DNA of 64,000 nucleotides from an uncultured Neomegalonema sp. Its GTDB lineage: Bacteria > Pseudomonadota > Alphaproteobacteria > Rhodobacterales > Rhodobacteraceae. A model generated the notes under the pieces. The model was not told where the DNA came from and ran no database searches. It saw only the letters and a list, made by a program, of their open reading frames with translations. Shown here piece after piece: positions 18,026 to 27,729 of the stretch. The number at the start of each line of letters is the position of its first letter. Position 1 is the first letter of the stretch. The DNA lies in contig CALFVD010000044.1 in the NCBI GenBank assembly GCA_937928005.1, positions 1 to 64,000 of the forward strand. Reading direction: 5' to 3'. The translations under genes and the position numbers were made by a program.

Positions 18026-18504
18026 CACCACGTTATGCCGAGAAGCCCGGCGATCTGCTGACCCCGGCTCAGCTATCGCAGATGAGCGGATTCGATTTTA
18101 TCGACGGAATCAGAACGGGGCAGTTCCCGGCCCCACCGATTGCCAAGACATTGGGCTATACGCTCACGGAGGTCGGTGAAGGCCGTGTCGTATTCGAGGG
18201 CTCGCCGCCCTTTGCGGCCTATAATCCGCTGGGCGGCGCGCATGGTGGGTGGTTCGGGACGTTGTTGGATAGCTGTATGGCCTGTGCGGTGCAGACGACG
18301 CTGGCCAAGGGAACCGGCTATACGACCATCGAATACAAAATCACGATTTTGCGCCCCGCATTCGAGGATACGCCGCCCCTACGCGCGATTGGAACGGTGG
18401 TAAGTTCTGGACGACGGGTGGCAACGGCGACCGGCGAGATGGTGGGGCAGGATGGCAAGGTCTATGCGACAGGGACCACGACTTGCCTTGTTTTTCCGCT
18501 ATGA
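18022..18504 (+). CDS. PaaI-family hotdog thioesterase
   Basis: NPLGGAHGGWFGTLLDSCMACAV...GTGYTTIEYKI; 4-bp overlap with upstream gene. Confidence 0.88.
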   Translation: MTPRYAEKPGDLLTPAQLSQMSGFDFIDGIRTGQFPAPPIAKTLGYTLTEVGEGRVVFEGSPPFAAYNPLGGAHGGWFGTLLDSCMACAVQTTLAKGTGYTTIEYKITILRPAFEDTPPLRAIGTVVSSGRRVATATGEMVGQDGKVYATGTTTCLVFPL

Positions 18505-19361
18505 CGGATCGGGTTGAAATATTCGAGATGTCCCCGCGTGACGGGCTACAGAACGAAAAACGGATGATTGCGACCGAGGACAAGGTCGCGCTGGTGGATC
18601 GGCTGTCAGGATGCGGCTTCAAGAAGATTGAGGTGACAAGTTTCGTCTCGCCGAAATGGGTGCCACAGATGGGTGATGCAGCGGATGTGATGGCGGGCAT
18701 CATGCGACAGCCGGGGATCAGTTACGCCGCGCTGACGCCGAATATGCGCGGGTATGAGGGCGCAAAGGCGGCGCAGGTCGATGAGGTTGCGATATTCGCG
18801 GCGGCGTCAGAGGAATTCTCGAAGGCTAATCTGAACGCGAGCATCGAGGAAAGCCTTGGCCGGTTTGCGGCGGTGGCCGAGGCGGCGGCGGGGGATAGGA
18901 TACCCATGCGCGGCTATGTATCGGTGGTGACGGATTGTCCTTATTCGGGGCCGGTTGCGCCGGAACGGGTGGCGAGGGTGGTCGAGCGGCTGTTTGCGAT
19001 GGGGTGTTATGAAGTATCGCTGGGCGATACCATCGGCCATTCAACGCCGGAGACGACCAATGCGATGCTTGATGCGGTGTTGGAGGTCGCTCCTGCCGCG
19101 CGGCTGGCGGGGCATTTTCACGATACCAAGGGGCGCGCACTCGACAATATCGGGGTGAGCCTCGAACGCGGGTTGCGGGTATTCGATTCCTGTGTGGGGG
19201 GGTTGGGTGGCTGTCCCTATGCGCCAGGGGCAAAGGGAAATGTGGCGACCGAAGCGGTGATCCCGTTTGTCGAGGATCTGGGGTTTGCGACAGGAGTGGA
19301 CCGGGACGCAGTGACCGAAGCGGCCATGTTTGCGCGGGCATTGGTCACGGATCAGGTTTGA
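18501..19361 (+). CDS. hmgL: Hydroxymethylglutaryl-CoA lyase
   Basis: EMSPRDGLQNEK, FVSPKWVPQMGDA, GLGGCPYAPGAKGNVATE signature; 4-bp overlap. Confidence 0.94.
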   Translation: MTDRVEIFEMSPRDGLQNEKRMIATEDKVALVDRLSGCGFKKIEVTSFVSPKWVPQMGDAADVMAGIMRQPGISYAALTPNMRGYEGAKAAQVDEVAIFAAASEEFSKANLNASIEESLGRFAAVAEAAAGDRIPMRGYVSVVTDCPYSGPVAPERVARVVERLFAMGCYEVSLGDTIGHSTPETTNAMLDAVLEVAPAARLAGHFHDTKGRALDNIGVSLERGLRVFDSCVGGLGGCPYAPGAKGNVATEAVIPFVEDLGFATGVDRDAVTEAAMFARALVTDQV

Positions 19362-20439
19362 CGCCCCAACGGTAGCCAAACTTGCCGAACAGGACCGCAA
19401 GAAGAATACGGGCGATATGGTGGATGGTCACGTAGATCACGCTGATTTCGAGTGATATGGCGATTAGCGACATCTCAACAACACCACCGGGCGCAAAGGC
19501 GAGAATAACCGCCTCAACCCGCTCGCCCACAAGGCCGGAGAGGGCCAATCCGAACAGACCCGCAAGGATAAGCGACGCGCCGACGCTGAGGATCGTGAGA
19601 GTAATGCCCGTGCGTATTTCCGCACGGCTTAGGCCCGCAAAGCGAATGCCCAAGGTCAAGCCAATGACAAGCTGAGTCAGAGAGATCATCCATGGCGGCG
19701 GCACAGCATCGGTCAGGCCCGCAAGATGGGCGGCCCCGCTAAAAAGGATTGGGCCGGTGATCAGGGCCGCTGGCAACCCGATGCGTCGCCCAACCAATAG
19801 GCCAAGCGCGGCACAGGCGATGAGTACGATGACATCCGTGAAGTCGAGCGTACCGGTCGCGGTCAATTCTGCGCCTGACGCACTGCCAACCGCGACACCG
19901 CCCACCAGCATAAAAAGGGTTGGGACGGTGAGGATGCAGATAATCAGGCGCAAGAACTGTAGCAGATTCAACATCTTGAGATCAGCCCCACGCTCCTCAC
20001 CCATCGAGATGGCCTCGATCAGGCCACCGGGCATCGAGGCGAACCATGCGGTATTAGGATCGAGCTTTCCGATACGGCGAAACAGCCAGAACCCCGTTAC
20101 GTGGGCAATAGGGATGAAGAGGATCAGCGCGGCAATGCTAGGCCACCAGCGGGGGATTTCGCCCATGAGGTCTGGCGTGACCGTGCCACCAATGGCGACG
20201 CCGATGATGGGGACGAAATAAAAGCGCATTTTCAATGGAAACTGCACCGGTTCGCCCGCAATCTCAACCCGCGCCAGTGCAGCCGCACCAACGCCCATGA
20301 CGGCCCCAAACAACCATGGCAGCGGCGCACCGATCCAGCGAGCAAGGAGCGCACCGCCTGTACCGATCAGGATCGTGGCAACCAGCGCAACGGGGTCGTA
20401 ATCCTTACCAAGCAGATAGATGGGGCGAGGATGGTTCAT
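19345..20439 (-). CDS. AbrB-family (ammonia monooxygenase-like) membrane protein
   Basis: Multi-TM, duplicated half-repeats, ...GGLIEAISMGEERGAD... and GGVVEMSLIA motifs. Confidence 0.85.
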   Translation of the reverse strand: MNHPRPIYLLGKDYDPVALVATILIGTGGALLARWIGAPLPWLFGAVMGVGAAALARVEIAGEPVQFPLKMRFYFVPIIGVAIGGTVTPDLMGEIPRWWPSIAALILFIPIAHVTGFWLFRRIGKLDPNTAWFASMPGGLIEAISMGEERGADLKMLNLLQFLRLIICILTVPTLFMLVGGVAVGSASGAELTATGTLDFTDVIVLIACAALGLLVGRRIGLPAALITGPILFSGAAHLAGLTDAVPPPWMISLTQLVIGLTLGIRFAGLSRAEIRTGITLTILSVGASLILAGLFGLALSGLVGERVEAVILAFAPGGVVEMSLIAISLEISVIYVTIHHIARILLAVLFGKFGYRWGVKPDP

Positions 20440-20517
20440 ACGATGCTTTCGCTTCGGTGACGCGGGCGCGGGAATGGGCTAGGCTATAGCGGAACATCAT
20501 CCTCGAAAGCGACCTGA

Positions 20518-21669
20518 ATGACCGCCGAAGACATCCTCGCCACGCTCATCGCCTTCGACACGGTGAGCCACAAGTCGAACCTCGATTTGATCGCATGGGT
20601 CGAAGAATACCTTGAAAGGCATGGCGTCGCCTCTAGCCGGGTCTATGACGACACGGGGGAAAAGGCGAACCTAATCGCCACCATTGGACCGAAGGATGCG
20701 CCGGGGATCATCCTCTCCGGGCATGTGGATGTGGTGCCAGTAGAAGGGCAACCGTGGAGCACTGATCCATTCGAGGCGACAGTGATCGACGGGAAGGTCT
20801 ACGGGCGCGGATCGTCTGACATGAAGGGATTCTGCGCCTGCGTGCTGGCCGCAGTGCCGCAAATGGTGGCGGCCAACCTGACTACGCCGCTGCATATCCT
20901 GTTATCCTATGACGAGGAAATCGGGTGCATCGGAGTACGCGGGGCGATTCAACAGATTGCGGAATGGCCCGTACTCCCGCGCGCCTGCATTGTGGGGGAG
21001 CCAACGATGATGCAGGTGGTGATCGGGCATAAAACGAAGCGGTCAATCCGGGTGACGGTGCGGGGGAAGACGGGGCATTCGTCATTGGCCCCGGATTTCG
21101 TAAACGCGGTGGAATATGCCGCGCGGCTGACAGTGTTCATCTCGGATATTGGACGGGAGCTGGCAACGTCAGGGGCGGTCGATCCATTATATGACGTGGG
21201 GCATACGACCGCGCATGTGGGGATGCTGCATGGGGGCACGCAACTCAATATCGTACCGGATGAGGCAGTATTCGATTTTGAATTCCGCGCGGTTGGTGAG
21301 GACGATGCGGATGCGCTGGTTGCGCGGGTGGAGGAGTATGCGCGTGAAGTGCTGGAACCGATGATGCGGGCGGTTGATCCGGCGGCGGGGATCAACTTCC
21401 ATACTATTTCGGAAGTGGATGGGCTGGATACTGCGCCGGAAGCGGATGTGGTGGCCTTCGCAAAGGGTCTGGCCAACCGGAACGACCACGCGAAGGTGGC
21501 TTTCGGTACTGAGGGCGGATTGTTCCAGACGATGGCCGATATCCCGACGGTAGTTATCGGGCCGGGCGATATCGGGCGGGCGCATAAAGCCGATGAGTAT
21601 ATCAGACTAGACGAGCTGCACGCCGGGACTGCATTCATCGAGCGGTTGATTGGGCGGTGTGGTGAGTAG
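20518..21669 (+). CDS. argE: Acetylornithine deacetylase
   Basis: M20 family: LSGHVDVVPVEGQPW, YGRGSSDMKGF, SYDEEIGCIG, GTEGGLFQ. Confidence 0.9.
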   Translation: MTAEDILATLIAFDTVSHKSNLDLIAWVEEYLERHGVASSRVYDDTGEKANLIATIGPKDAPGIILSGHVDVVPVEGQPWSTDPFEATVIDGKVYGRGSSDMKGFCACVLAAVPQMVAANLTTPLHILLSYDEEIGCIGVRGAIQQIAEWPVLPRACIVGEPTMMQVVIGHKTKRSIRVTVRGKTGHSSLAPDFVNAVEYAARLTVFISDIGRELATSGAVDPLYDVGHTTAHVGMLHGGTQLNIVPDEAVFDFEFRAVGEDDADALVARVEEYAREVLEPMMRAVDPAAGINFHTISEVDGLDTAPEADVVAFAKGLANRNDHAKVAFGTEGGLFQTMADIPTVVIGPGDIGRAHKADEYIRLDELHAGTAFIERLIGRCGE

Positions 21670-21783
21670 TTTTGATCCAAAAGTGATATTATGGGTTATA
21701 GTGGCACCCTCAACCGCTGCCGAGCGATCGGGCGCGGCCCTGAACATTTTGTTGGAACCGCCGGAAACTTCTACCATAATTAT

Positions 21784-21871
21784 AGCGAATTGCGATAAAC
21801 TTGAGCCATATTTCACGCCAAGAGCGGCGTAAAATATGGCGCTTGATAATTCAGGATAATCGCAATTCGCT
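21784..21871. repeat. 88-bp palindromic repeat, copy 1
   Basis: Terminal AGCGAATTGCGAT/ATCGCAATTCGCT perfect inverted repeat; inner GCCATATTT/AAATATGGC stem. Confidence 0.85.
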
Positions 21872-21899
21872 TTAAGATCACGTTAGACACTTGGTAGCT

Positions 21900-22880
21900 T
21901 TAGCTTTTTACCGCCGCTGCTTCCTTCATTGCGTCCTCGCCTTTTTTCCACAGATTGCCCTGCCATAGCTCTTCAAGGCCGGTTTCGCCGGATGCACCCG
22001 CCGTTGTGAGATAGTCGTAATAGGAGGTCGGCTTGTGGCCCGTGATGTTGTAGAAATCGGGGCTACAACGGCAGTAGAAGCCATTCGATAGGTACTCAAA
22101 GAATTCGGCACGGGTACTGCCGAAATCACGCTCGAAATCTTCCATGCTCTGGGCGCGGTAGGTCAGGTCTTTGCCCATTGCCCGACCTAGATCGGCGGCG
22201 ATTTCATCCATCATCTGCGGCTCTGGGCCGGTAATGTCGTAGAACTTGTCCGCGTGCTTTTCTGGTCCTTCGGTCAGTAAAACGAAGGCAGCCTCGGCGA
22301 TATCGCGGGTGGCGACGAAGGAATTGCGGGCCGAACCCAACGGATTACTGAACCAGCCCTCGCCGAGGATATTATCGCTATCGGTTTTAAGCAGGTGGTT
22401 CATAAAGAAATTGTTGCGCAACACACTGACCGGCAGGCCCGCATCGATCAATGCCTTCTCACCCCACCAATAATGTTGGAGCATCAAAGGGATACCCGCC
22501 CCTGCGCGCGAGGAATGTTTGGTGGCATCATAGGAGGCGGTGTTCGTATCCGCGCCCATGCAACTGACACGCACCACATGCTTGATCTGATCCGTACGAT
22601 TGCCGAGCTCCTTTGCGAAAGCGAGATGACCCTCTAGCATTGGATCAAGCGAGGCAGAGTAGATGGCGCTGACACCATCAAGGGCGGCATCCCATGTTGC
22701 CGGGTCGTTGAGGTCGAATTTCACGACTTCATCGGCCCCTAATGCCCGCAAGGAATCGGCTTTGTTATCGCTGAAGGAGCAAGCGCGGATGGTGAACTGT
22801 CCGTCTTTCGCCAGAAGTGCGAGCAATTCCTTGCCAATGCGACCAGAGGCAGAAGTGATAAGGACGATGGGTTTAGACAT
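21900..22880 (-). CDS. NmrA-like NAD(P)-binding protein
   Basis: MSKPIVLITSASGRIGKELLALLAKDGQFTIRACSF, NmrA/NAD(P)H-binding fold. Confidence 0.82.
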   Translation of the reverse strand: MSKPIVLITSASGRIGKELLALLAKDGQFTIRACSFSDNKADSLRALGADEVVKFDLNDPATWDAALDGVSAIYSASLDPMLEGHLAFAKELGNRTDQIKHVVRVSCMGADTNTASYDATKHSSRAGAGIPLMLQHYWWGEKALIDAGLPVSVLRNNFFMNHLLKTDSDNILGEGWFSNPLGSARNSFVATRDIAEAAFVLLTEGPEKHADKFYDITGPEPQMMDEIAADLGRAMGKDLTYRAQSMEDFERDFGSTRAEFFEYLSNGFYCRCSPDFYNITGHKPTSYYDYLTTAGASGETGLEELWQGNLWKKGEDAMKEAAAVKS

Positions 22881-22909
22881 GGGAATTCCTGTTCGGTGAG
22901 GACGCAAAA

Positions 22910-23674
22910 TCAGAGGCAAGTCGTGATGCCGCCGTCGACATAGAGAATATGGCCGTTGACGAAATTGGAGGCGTCGGAGGCGAGGTAGATGGCGGCCCCT
23001 GACAGTTCCTCGACATCGCCCCAGCGGCGGGCGGGGGTACGGCCCGTGAGCCAGCCGCTAAACTCTTCATTATTGACCAATGCCTCAGTCAATTCCGTCT
23101 TGAAATAGCCGGGGCCAATGGCGTTGACTTGGATATTATGCGGCCCCCAGTCGATACACATGCCCTTGGTGAACATCTTGAGCGCACCCTTAGAGGCGGC
23201 ATAAGGGGCGATGGAGGGGCGGCCCATCTCGGACTGGACCGAACAGATATTGATGATCTTGCCACGCTTGCGGGGGATCATGTGGTTGGCAACGGCCTTT
23301 GAGACGTAGAAAACCGAATCGAGGTTGGTATCCATCAATTCGCGCCAATCGTTTTCGGGAAAGTCTTCAAGGGGCGCACGGCGTTGGATGCCCGCGTTAT
23401 TGACGAGGATATCGATGGGGGCGATATCGCGCTCGATACGGTCAATGCCTTCCTTGACCGAGTCGGCATCGGTGACATCGAAGACGGCTTCATCGACGGT
23501 ATAACCTTCGTTGCGTAGGGTTTCAGCGGCTTTAGCCAATTTGGCGGGGCCGCGACCATTGAGGACAATGCGTGCGCCTGCACTCGCCAGCCCACGCGCA
23601 AGGGCAAAGCCGATACCTTGGCTAGAGCCGGTTATGATGGCAGTGCGGCCCTTGAGGCTAAACATATCGAGCAT
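22910..23674 (-). CDS. SDR oxidoreductase, gluconate 5-dehydrogenase-like
   Basis: MLDMFSLKGRTAIITGSSQGIGFALARGLASAGA...YAASKGALKMFTKGMCIDWGPHNIQVNAIGPGYF. Confidence 0.85.
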   Translation of the reverse strand: MLDMFSLKGRTAIITGSSQGIGFALARGLASAGARIVLNGRGPAKLAKAAETLRNEGYTVDEAVFDVTDADSVKEGIDRIERDIAPIDILVNNAGIQRRAPLEDFPENDWRELMDTNLDSVFYVSKAVANHMIPRKRGKIINICSVQSEMGRPSIAPYAASKGALKMFTKGMCIDWGPHNIQVNAIGPGYFKTELTEALVNNEEFSGWLTGRTPARRWGDVEELSGAAIYLASDASNFVNGHILYVDGGITTCL

Positions 23675-23738
23675 GGCATTGGTCCTTTCGTGAATTGTCT
23701 GTAGAACGCTTATCGTTCCCACAAGGAAAGGTCATCCC

Positions 23739-24773
23739 ATGAAAGCCGTCGTCATTCATGCCGCCCGCGACCTGCGCGTCGAAGATCGCCCCGTTGGGAC
23801 GCCCGGTGAGGGGGAAGTCGAGGTGGCAATCCGGGCGGGAGGGATATGCGGGTCTGATCTGCATTATTACACGAATGGCGGTTTCGGAGCGATCAGGGTA
23901 GTGGACCCAATGGTACTGGGCCATGAAGTGGCGGGCGAAATACGGGCGCTGGGGCCGGGGGTCACGGATCTATCGGTTGGGGACCGGGTGGCGGTGAATC
24001 CGTCATTGCCCTGCCGGGAATGTGCGTTCTGCCTACGCGGACAGCCCAACCACTGTCTCGATATGCGGTTTTATGGCTCCGCGATGCGGCGGCCCCATGT
24101 GGATGGGGCGTTTCGCGAAAGCCTTGTGGCGAAGGTGTCGCAATGTATCGTCGTGCCGCACGATATGCCGTTTGGCCATGCCGCCTTTGCCGAGCCATTG
24201 GCGGTCGTGCTGAATGGTGTACAAAAGGCAGGGCCATTGCTCGGGCGACGGGTGCATGTGGCGGGATGCGGGCCGATTGGTGTCCTCGCCGTACTGGTCG
24301 CGCGGGCGGGCGGAGCAGCGGAGATTGTGGCGACGGATATGGTCGAGGGGGCACTCGCCATCGTGCAGCAGGTGGGGGCAGATCGAGCAATCAATATTGT
24401 CGATGAACCAGAGGCAATGGCCGCTTATGCCGCCAATAAAGGGCATTTCGATGTTATGTTCGAGGCGTCCGGCAATGGCGAGGCGCTGCGCACGGGGCTG
24501 GATGTGGTTCGCCCCGGCGGGACCATCGTACAGCTTGGGTTAGGCGGTGATATCACGCTGCCGCAGAATACGGTGGTGGCCAAGGAATTGACGATCCGGG
24601 GAACGTTTCGCTTTCATGATGAGTTCGCGATTGCGGCGCAGATGATTGCCGAGGGCAAGCTCGATATCGCGCCGCTTCTGACCGAAACGCTACCAATCGA
24701 GCGGGCGGAAGAGGCGTTTGCGCTGGCAACCGACCGAAACCGGGCGATGAAAGTACAACTCGCCTTCGGTTGA
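23739..24773 (+). CDS. Zinc-binding dehydrogenase, L-idonate 5-dehydrogenase-like
   Basis: GGICGSDLHYYTNGGFGAIRV, GHEVAGE, VNPSLPCRECAFCLRGQPNHCLDMRFYGS. Confidence 0.87.
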   Translation: MKAVVIHAARDLRVEDRPVGTPGEGEVEVAIRAGGICGSDLHYYTNGGFGAIRVVDPMVLGHEVAGEIRALGPGVTDLSVGDRVAVNPSLPCRECAFCLRGQPNHCLDMRFYGSAMRRPHVDGAFRESLVAKVSQCIVVPHDMPFGHAAFAEPLAVVLNGVQKAGPLLGRRVHVAGCGPIGVLAVLVARAGGAAEIVATDMVEGALAIVQQVGADRAINIVDEPEAMAAYAANKGHFDVMFEASGNGEALRTGLDVVRPGGTIVQLGLGGDITLPQNTVVAKELTIRGTFRFHDEFAIAAQMIAEGKLDIAPLLTETLPIERAEEAFALATDRNRAMKVQLAFG

Positions 24774-24854
24774 TTGCTTTTCACGGTATTGAAACACCCT
24801 GCCCGTACACCTGTAGCAAATGGCGCATGACGCCCTTCGCTCAGGAGACGGAAA

Positions 24855-25466
24855 ATGAAGAACCCCGCGATTGCGATGATCGGCCTGCTTGCCCTTGCCG
24901 CATGTGGCGAGGAAACGAGCGCACAGAACGATAGGACGCAACAGAGTGTCGAGGCTCCCACGGAGCAAACCGACGCTGCATCCAAGGTAGAGGAAGTCGC
25001 AGAAGCGACAGCTGCGCCCGCCGCCGAGCCGGAGCCGGTAGTCGATGCCGTGATCGCGTTTAAGAGCGAAGATGGCGAGCTTGCCCTGCCCCGCGAAGCC
25101 CTGATGATGGTGTCACCCGTCCATGATGGCGATGGCGACACATGGTCGGTTTTCGTGCAAATGGAAGAAGCGGCGGCTGAGAGGTTCTATACCCTGACGA
25201 CCAAGATCGCCGGTGAGGCCATGTCGATCATCGTGGATGACATGGTGGTAAGCACGCCGATTCTGGACCAGCCGGTCTATGGTGGTGGATTTGTTTTCCA
25301 AGTCGATAACGACAAAGTGGCCAGCACTGTCGTCGCGGCGCTGAAAGGGCAGGAAGAGGCTTTACCGTTGGGTGTTGCCGTTGCCGCCGAAGAGGCTTTG
25401 CCAAGCGATGAAAACGACGCCGAAGAGGTGGCGAGCGCGGATGAGGCGGATGATTTGGACGAATAA
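24855..25466 (+). CDS. Putative lipoprotein, acidic
   Basis: Signal/lipobox IGLLALAAC followed by low-complexity E/A-rich sequence. Confidence 0.7.
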   Translation: MKNPAIAMIGLLALAACGEETSAQNDRTQQSVEAPTEQTDAASKVEEVAEATAAPAAEPEPVVDAVIAFKSEDGELALPREALMMVSPVHDGDGDTWSVFVQMEEAAAERFYTLTTKIAGEAMSIIVDDMVVSTPILDQPVYGGGFVFQVDNDKVASTVVAALKGQEEALPLGVAVAAEEALPSDENDAEEVASADEADDLDE

Positions 25467-25516
25467 CCGATAAAGAGATGCAGAGGGACTGCACCACCCC
25501 GTTTCCCTGATTTTAA

Positions 25517-25604
25517 AGCGAATTGCGCAAACGTTGAGCCACAAAGTATCAGGTTTCACGCGAGTCTTGGCGGGAAACCTGATTCAATAAATGCGCAAAT
25601 CGCT
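25517..25604. repeat. 88-bp palindromic repeat, copy 2 (inverted orientation, swapped inner stem)
   Basis: AGCGAATTGCG...CGCAAATCGCT ends; inner stem ATCAGGTTT (25548-25556)/AAACCTGAT (25575-25583). Confidence 0.75.
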
Positions 25605-25649
25605 ATAGGGAAGCGGGGTTTTTTGCGCGCTGACCTGCGCCATGTTTAT

Positions 25650-25737
25650 AGCCATTTGCGATAAACATGAGCCATATTTCACGCCAAGAGCCGCGCAAAA
25701 TATGGCGTCTGGTAATTCAGGATAATCGTCATTTGCT
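25650..25737. repeat. 88-bp palindromic repeat, copy 3
   Basis: AGCCATTTGCGAT...ATCGTCATTTGCT ends, core near-identical to copy 5; abuts scoB stop codon. Confidence 0.85.
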
Positions 25738-26361
25738 TTAGTTAATGAGCGTTGCCGCCGTTTTTTCGCGCATCTCGGCATCGGTAACATTGGGCGCAAG
25801 CTCAACAACTTTCAAACCGCCCTCAACCACATCGAAAACGCCAAGATTGGTGATGATACGATCAACAACGCCCGCACCGGTCAGGGGAAGCGTACATTCC
25901 TTTAGAAGTTTGGATTCGCCTTTTTTATTGGCATGATCCATCACAACGATCACGCGGCCCACACCAGCCACAAGATCCATCGCGCCGCCCATACCCTTCA
26001 CGAGTTTGCCGGGGATCATCCAATTGGCGAGGTCGCCGTTTTCGGCCACCTCCATCGCGCCGAGAATCGCGGCGGCGATCTTACCCCCCCGGATCATGCC
26101 GAAGGATGTCGCAGAGTCGAAATAAGCAGTACGCGGAGCTTCGGTAATTGTCTGCTTACCCGCATTGATCAGGTCCGGGTCTTCATCGCCCTCAAAGGGA
26201 AATGGCCCCATGCCCAGCATCCCGTTTTCGGATTGCAGGGTGATATCCTTGTCACCCGTATAGTTGGCCACCAACGTCGGGATGCCGATACCGAGATTGA
26301 CGTACATGCCGTCTTCGAGTTCCTGCGCGGCCCGTTCGGCCATCTGGTTACGATCCCACAT
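25738..26361 (-). CDS. scoB: 3-oxoacid CoA-transferase subunit B
   Basis: YVNLGIGIPTLVANY, SENGMLGMGPFP, GGAMDLVAGVGRVIVVMDH. Confidence 0.93.
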   Translation of the reverse strand: MWDRNQMAERAAQELEDGMYVNLGIGIPTLVANYTGDKDITLQSENGMLGMGPFPFEGDEDPDLINAGKQTITEAPRTAYFDSATSFGMIRGGKIAAAILGAMEVAENGDLANWMIPGKLVKGMGGAMDLVAGVGRVIVVMDHANKKGESKLLKECTLPLTGAGVVDRIITNLGVFDVVEGGLKVVELAPNVTDAEMREKTAATLIN

Positions 26362-26402
26362 GGGCTTGGTTCCTCTTCATAACTCGTCTCTGGCCTATCT
26401 AT

Positions 26403-26478
26403 AACGATTTGCGGTGAATCTGAGCCATATTTAGCGCCAGATATGGCGCTTGGTAATTCAGCATCATCGCAATTCGCT
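26403..26478. repeat. Palindromic repeat, copy 4 (76 bp, shortened loop)
   Basis: AACGATTTGCGGT...ATCGCAATTCGCT with GCCATATTT...ATATGGCGC core. Confidence 0.8.
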
Positions 26479-26532
26479 GTGGCGTGCGTCATCGTTGCGG
26501 TACAGCCTTCCAGCCAAGAGCCGAAAGGGTCG

Positions 26533-26859
26533 TTATTTCTTTTTCCGTGGCGCTTTTGTCGGAGCGGGTTCAGGGGCAAGCAGGGAGTTGAGGTCGAAAC
26601 CGCCCACATCATCATCACCCATCGCCGCCAGCATTTCCCCAAGACCACTAGACCCCATGGCCATCGTTGCCGTCATGAATGAACCCAGATTGGTTGCGCT
26701 GGCGATCATGTATTGCCCGACAAGCTGCGGATTTTTTCTCGCATATCCTTCACCGAAAACAGAGTCGATGGAGTCAACGGCGGCGTGCAAGAAATCGTCT
26801 GTATAACTGATAGCGGCGTCCGAAGAGCTATCACTATCATCTATGTGGTCAATCGACAT
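26533..26859 (-). CDS. Hypothetical protein between CoA-transferase subunits
   Basis: 108 aa MSIDHIDDSDSSSDAAISYTDDFLHAAVDSID...; start overlaps scoA stop (TAATG), C-terminus Lys-rich. Confidence 0.7.
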   Translation of the reverse strand: MSIDHIDDSDSSSDAAISYTDDFLHAAVDSIDSVFGEGYARKNPQLVGQYMIASATNLGSFMTATMAMGSSGLGEMLAAMGDDDVGGFDLNSLLAPEPAPTKAPRKKK

Positions 26860-27566
26860 TATGCTTCGCCCTTCTTGCGGGTGGTACGCTGTTCGATGCG
26901 CTTTTCGTGGCTGCCCTGAATCAGCCGATGCACAAAGATACCAGGCAGGTGGATATGGTCGCCGTCGAGCGACCCGGTGGGGACGATTTCCTCGACTTCC
27001 ATAAGGCATATCTTGCCGCACATTGCCGCTGGCGGATTGAAATTTCGGGAGGTTTTACGGAAAATGCAATTCCCTGTTTCATCGGCCTTCCATGCCTTGA
27101 CGATGGCGATATCGGCGACGATGCCGCGTTCGAGAATGTAAGTCTCCCCGTCGAAATCCTTATGCTCCTTACCTTCGGCGACCTGCGTGCCAACGCCCGT
27201 CTTGGTGTAGAAACCGGGGATGCCCGACCCGCCCGCCCGCATACGTTCGGCGAGCGTACCTTGGGGGTTGAATTCAATCTCCAATTCGCCCGCGAGATAT
27301 TGGCACATGAATTCGTCATTTTCGCCAACATAGGACGAGCACATCTTCTTAACCTGGCGCGTCTGGAGCAGGATGCCGAGGCCGAAATCATCGACGCCCG
27401 CATTGTTAGAATAGACCGTCAGGTCTTTGGTGCCCGCATCGCAAATACCTGCAATCAGGTTTTCGGGAATACCGCAGAGGCCAAACCCGCCCGCCGCAAT
27501 AGTCATCCCGTCGAACAAGACACCGTCTAATGCGGCGGCGGCGGAATCATAGATTTTCTTGGCCAT
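26859..27566 (-). CDS. scoA: 3-oxoacid CoA-transferase subunit A
   Basis: DGMTIAAGGFGLCGIPENLI, GSGIPGFYTKTGVGT, EDEFMCQYL-type. Confidence 0.93.
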   Translation of the reverse strand: MAKKIYDSAAAALDGVLFDGMTIAAGGFGLCGIPENLIAGICDAGTKDLTVYSNNAGVDDFGLGILLQTRQVKKMCSSYVGENDEFMCQYLAGELEIEFNPQGTLAERMRAGGSGIPGFYTKTGVGTQVAEGKEHKDFDGETYILERGIVADIAIVKAWKADETGNCIFRKTSRNFNPPAAMCGKICLMEVEEIVPTGSLDGDHIHLPGIFVHRLIQGSHEKRIEQRTTRKKGEA

Positions 27567-27729
27567 GTCATCCCCAGAAATTCAATGTGTTCGGCACTCT
27601 TACAAGGCGCAGTGTGACAAGGCAATCATCGCTATCAACCCTACCAAAGCACGATGGCAGATTAAATCACACTTGACAATGTTCTTTTTATGATCTTTTT
27701 TGTCCATGATTTGTTTTTGAGGTTCCGCT

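Noticed and set aside
18826-19341. 171-aa minus-strand ORF over HMG-CoA lyase
   Set aside because: Proline-rich antisense shadow ORF of a confidently identified gene.
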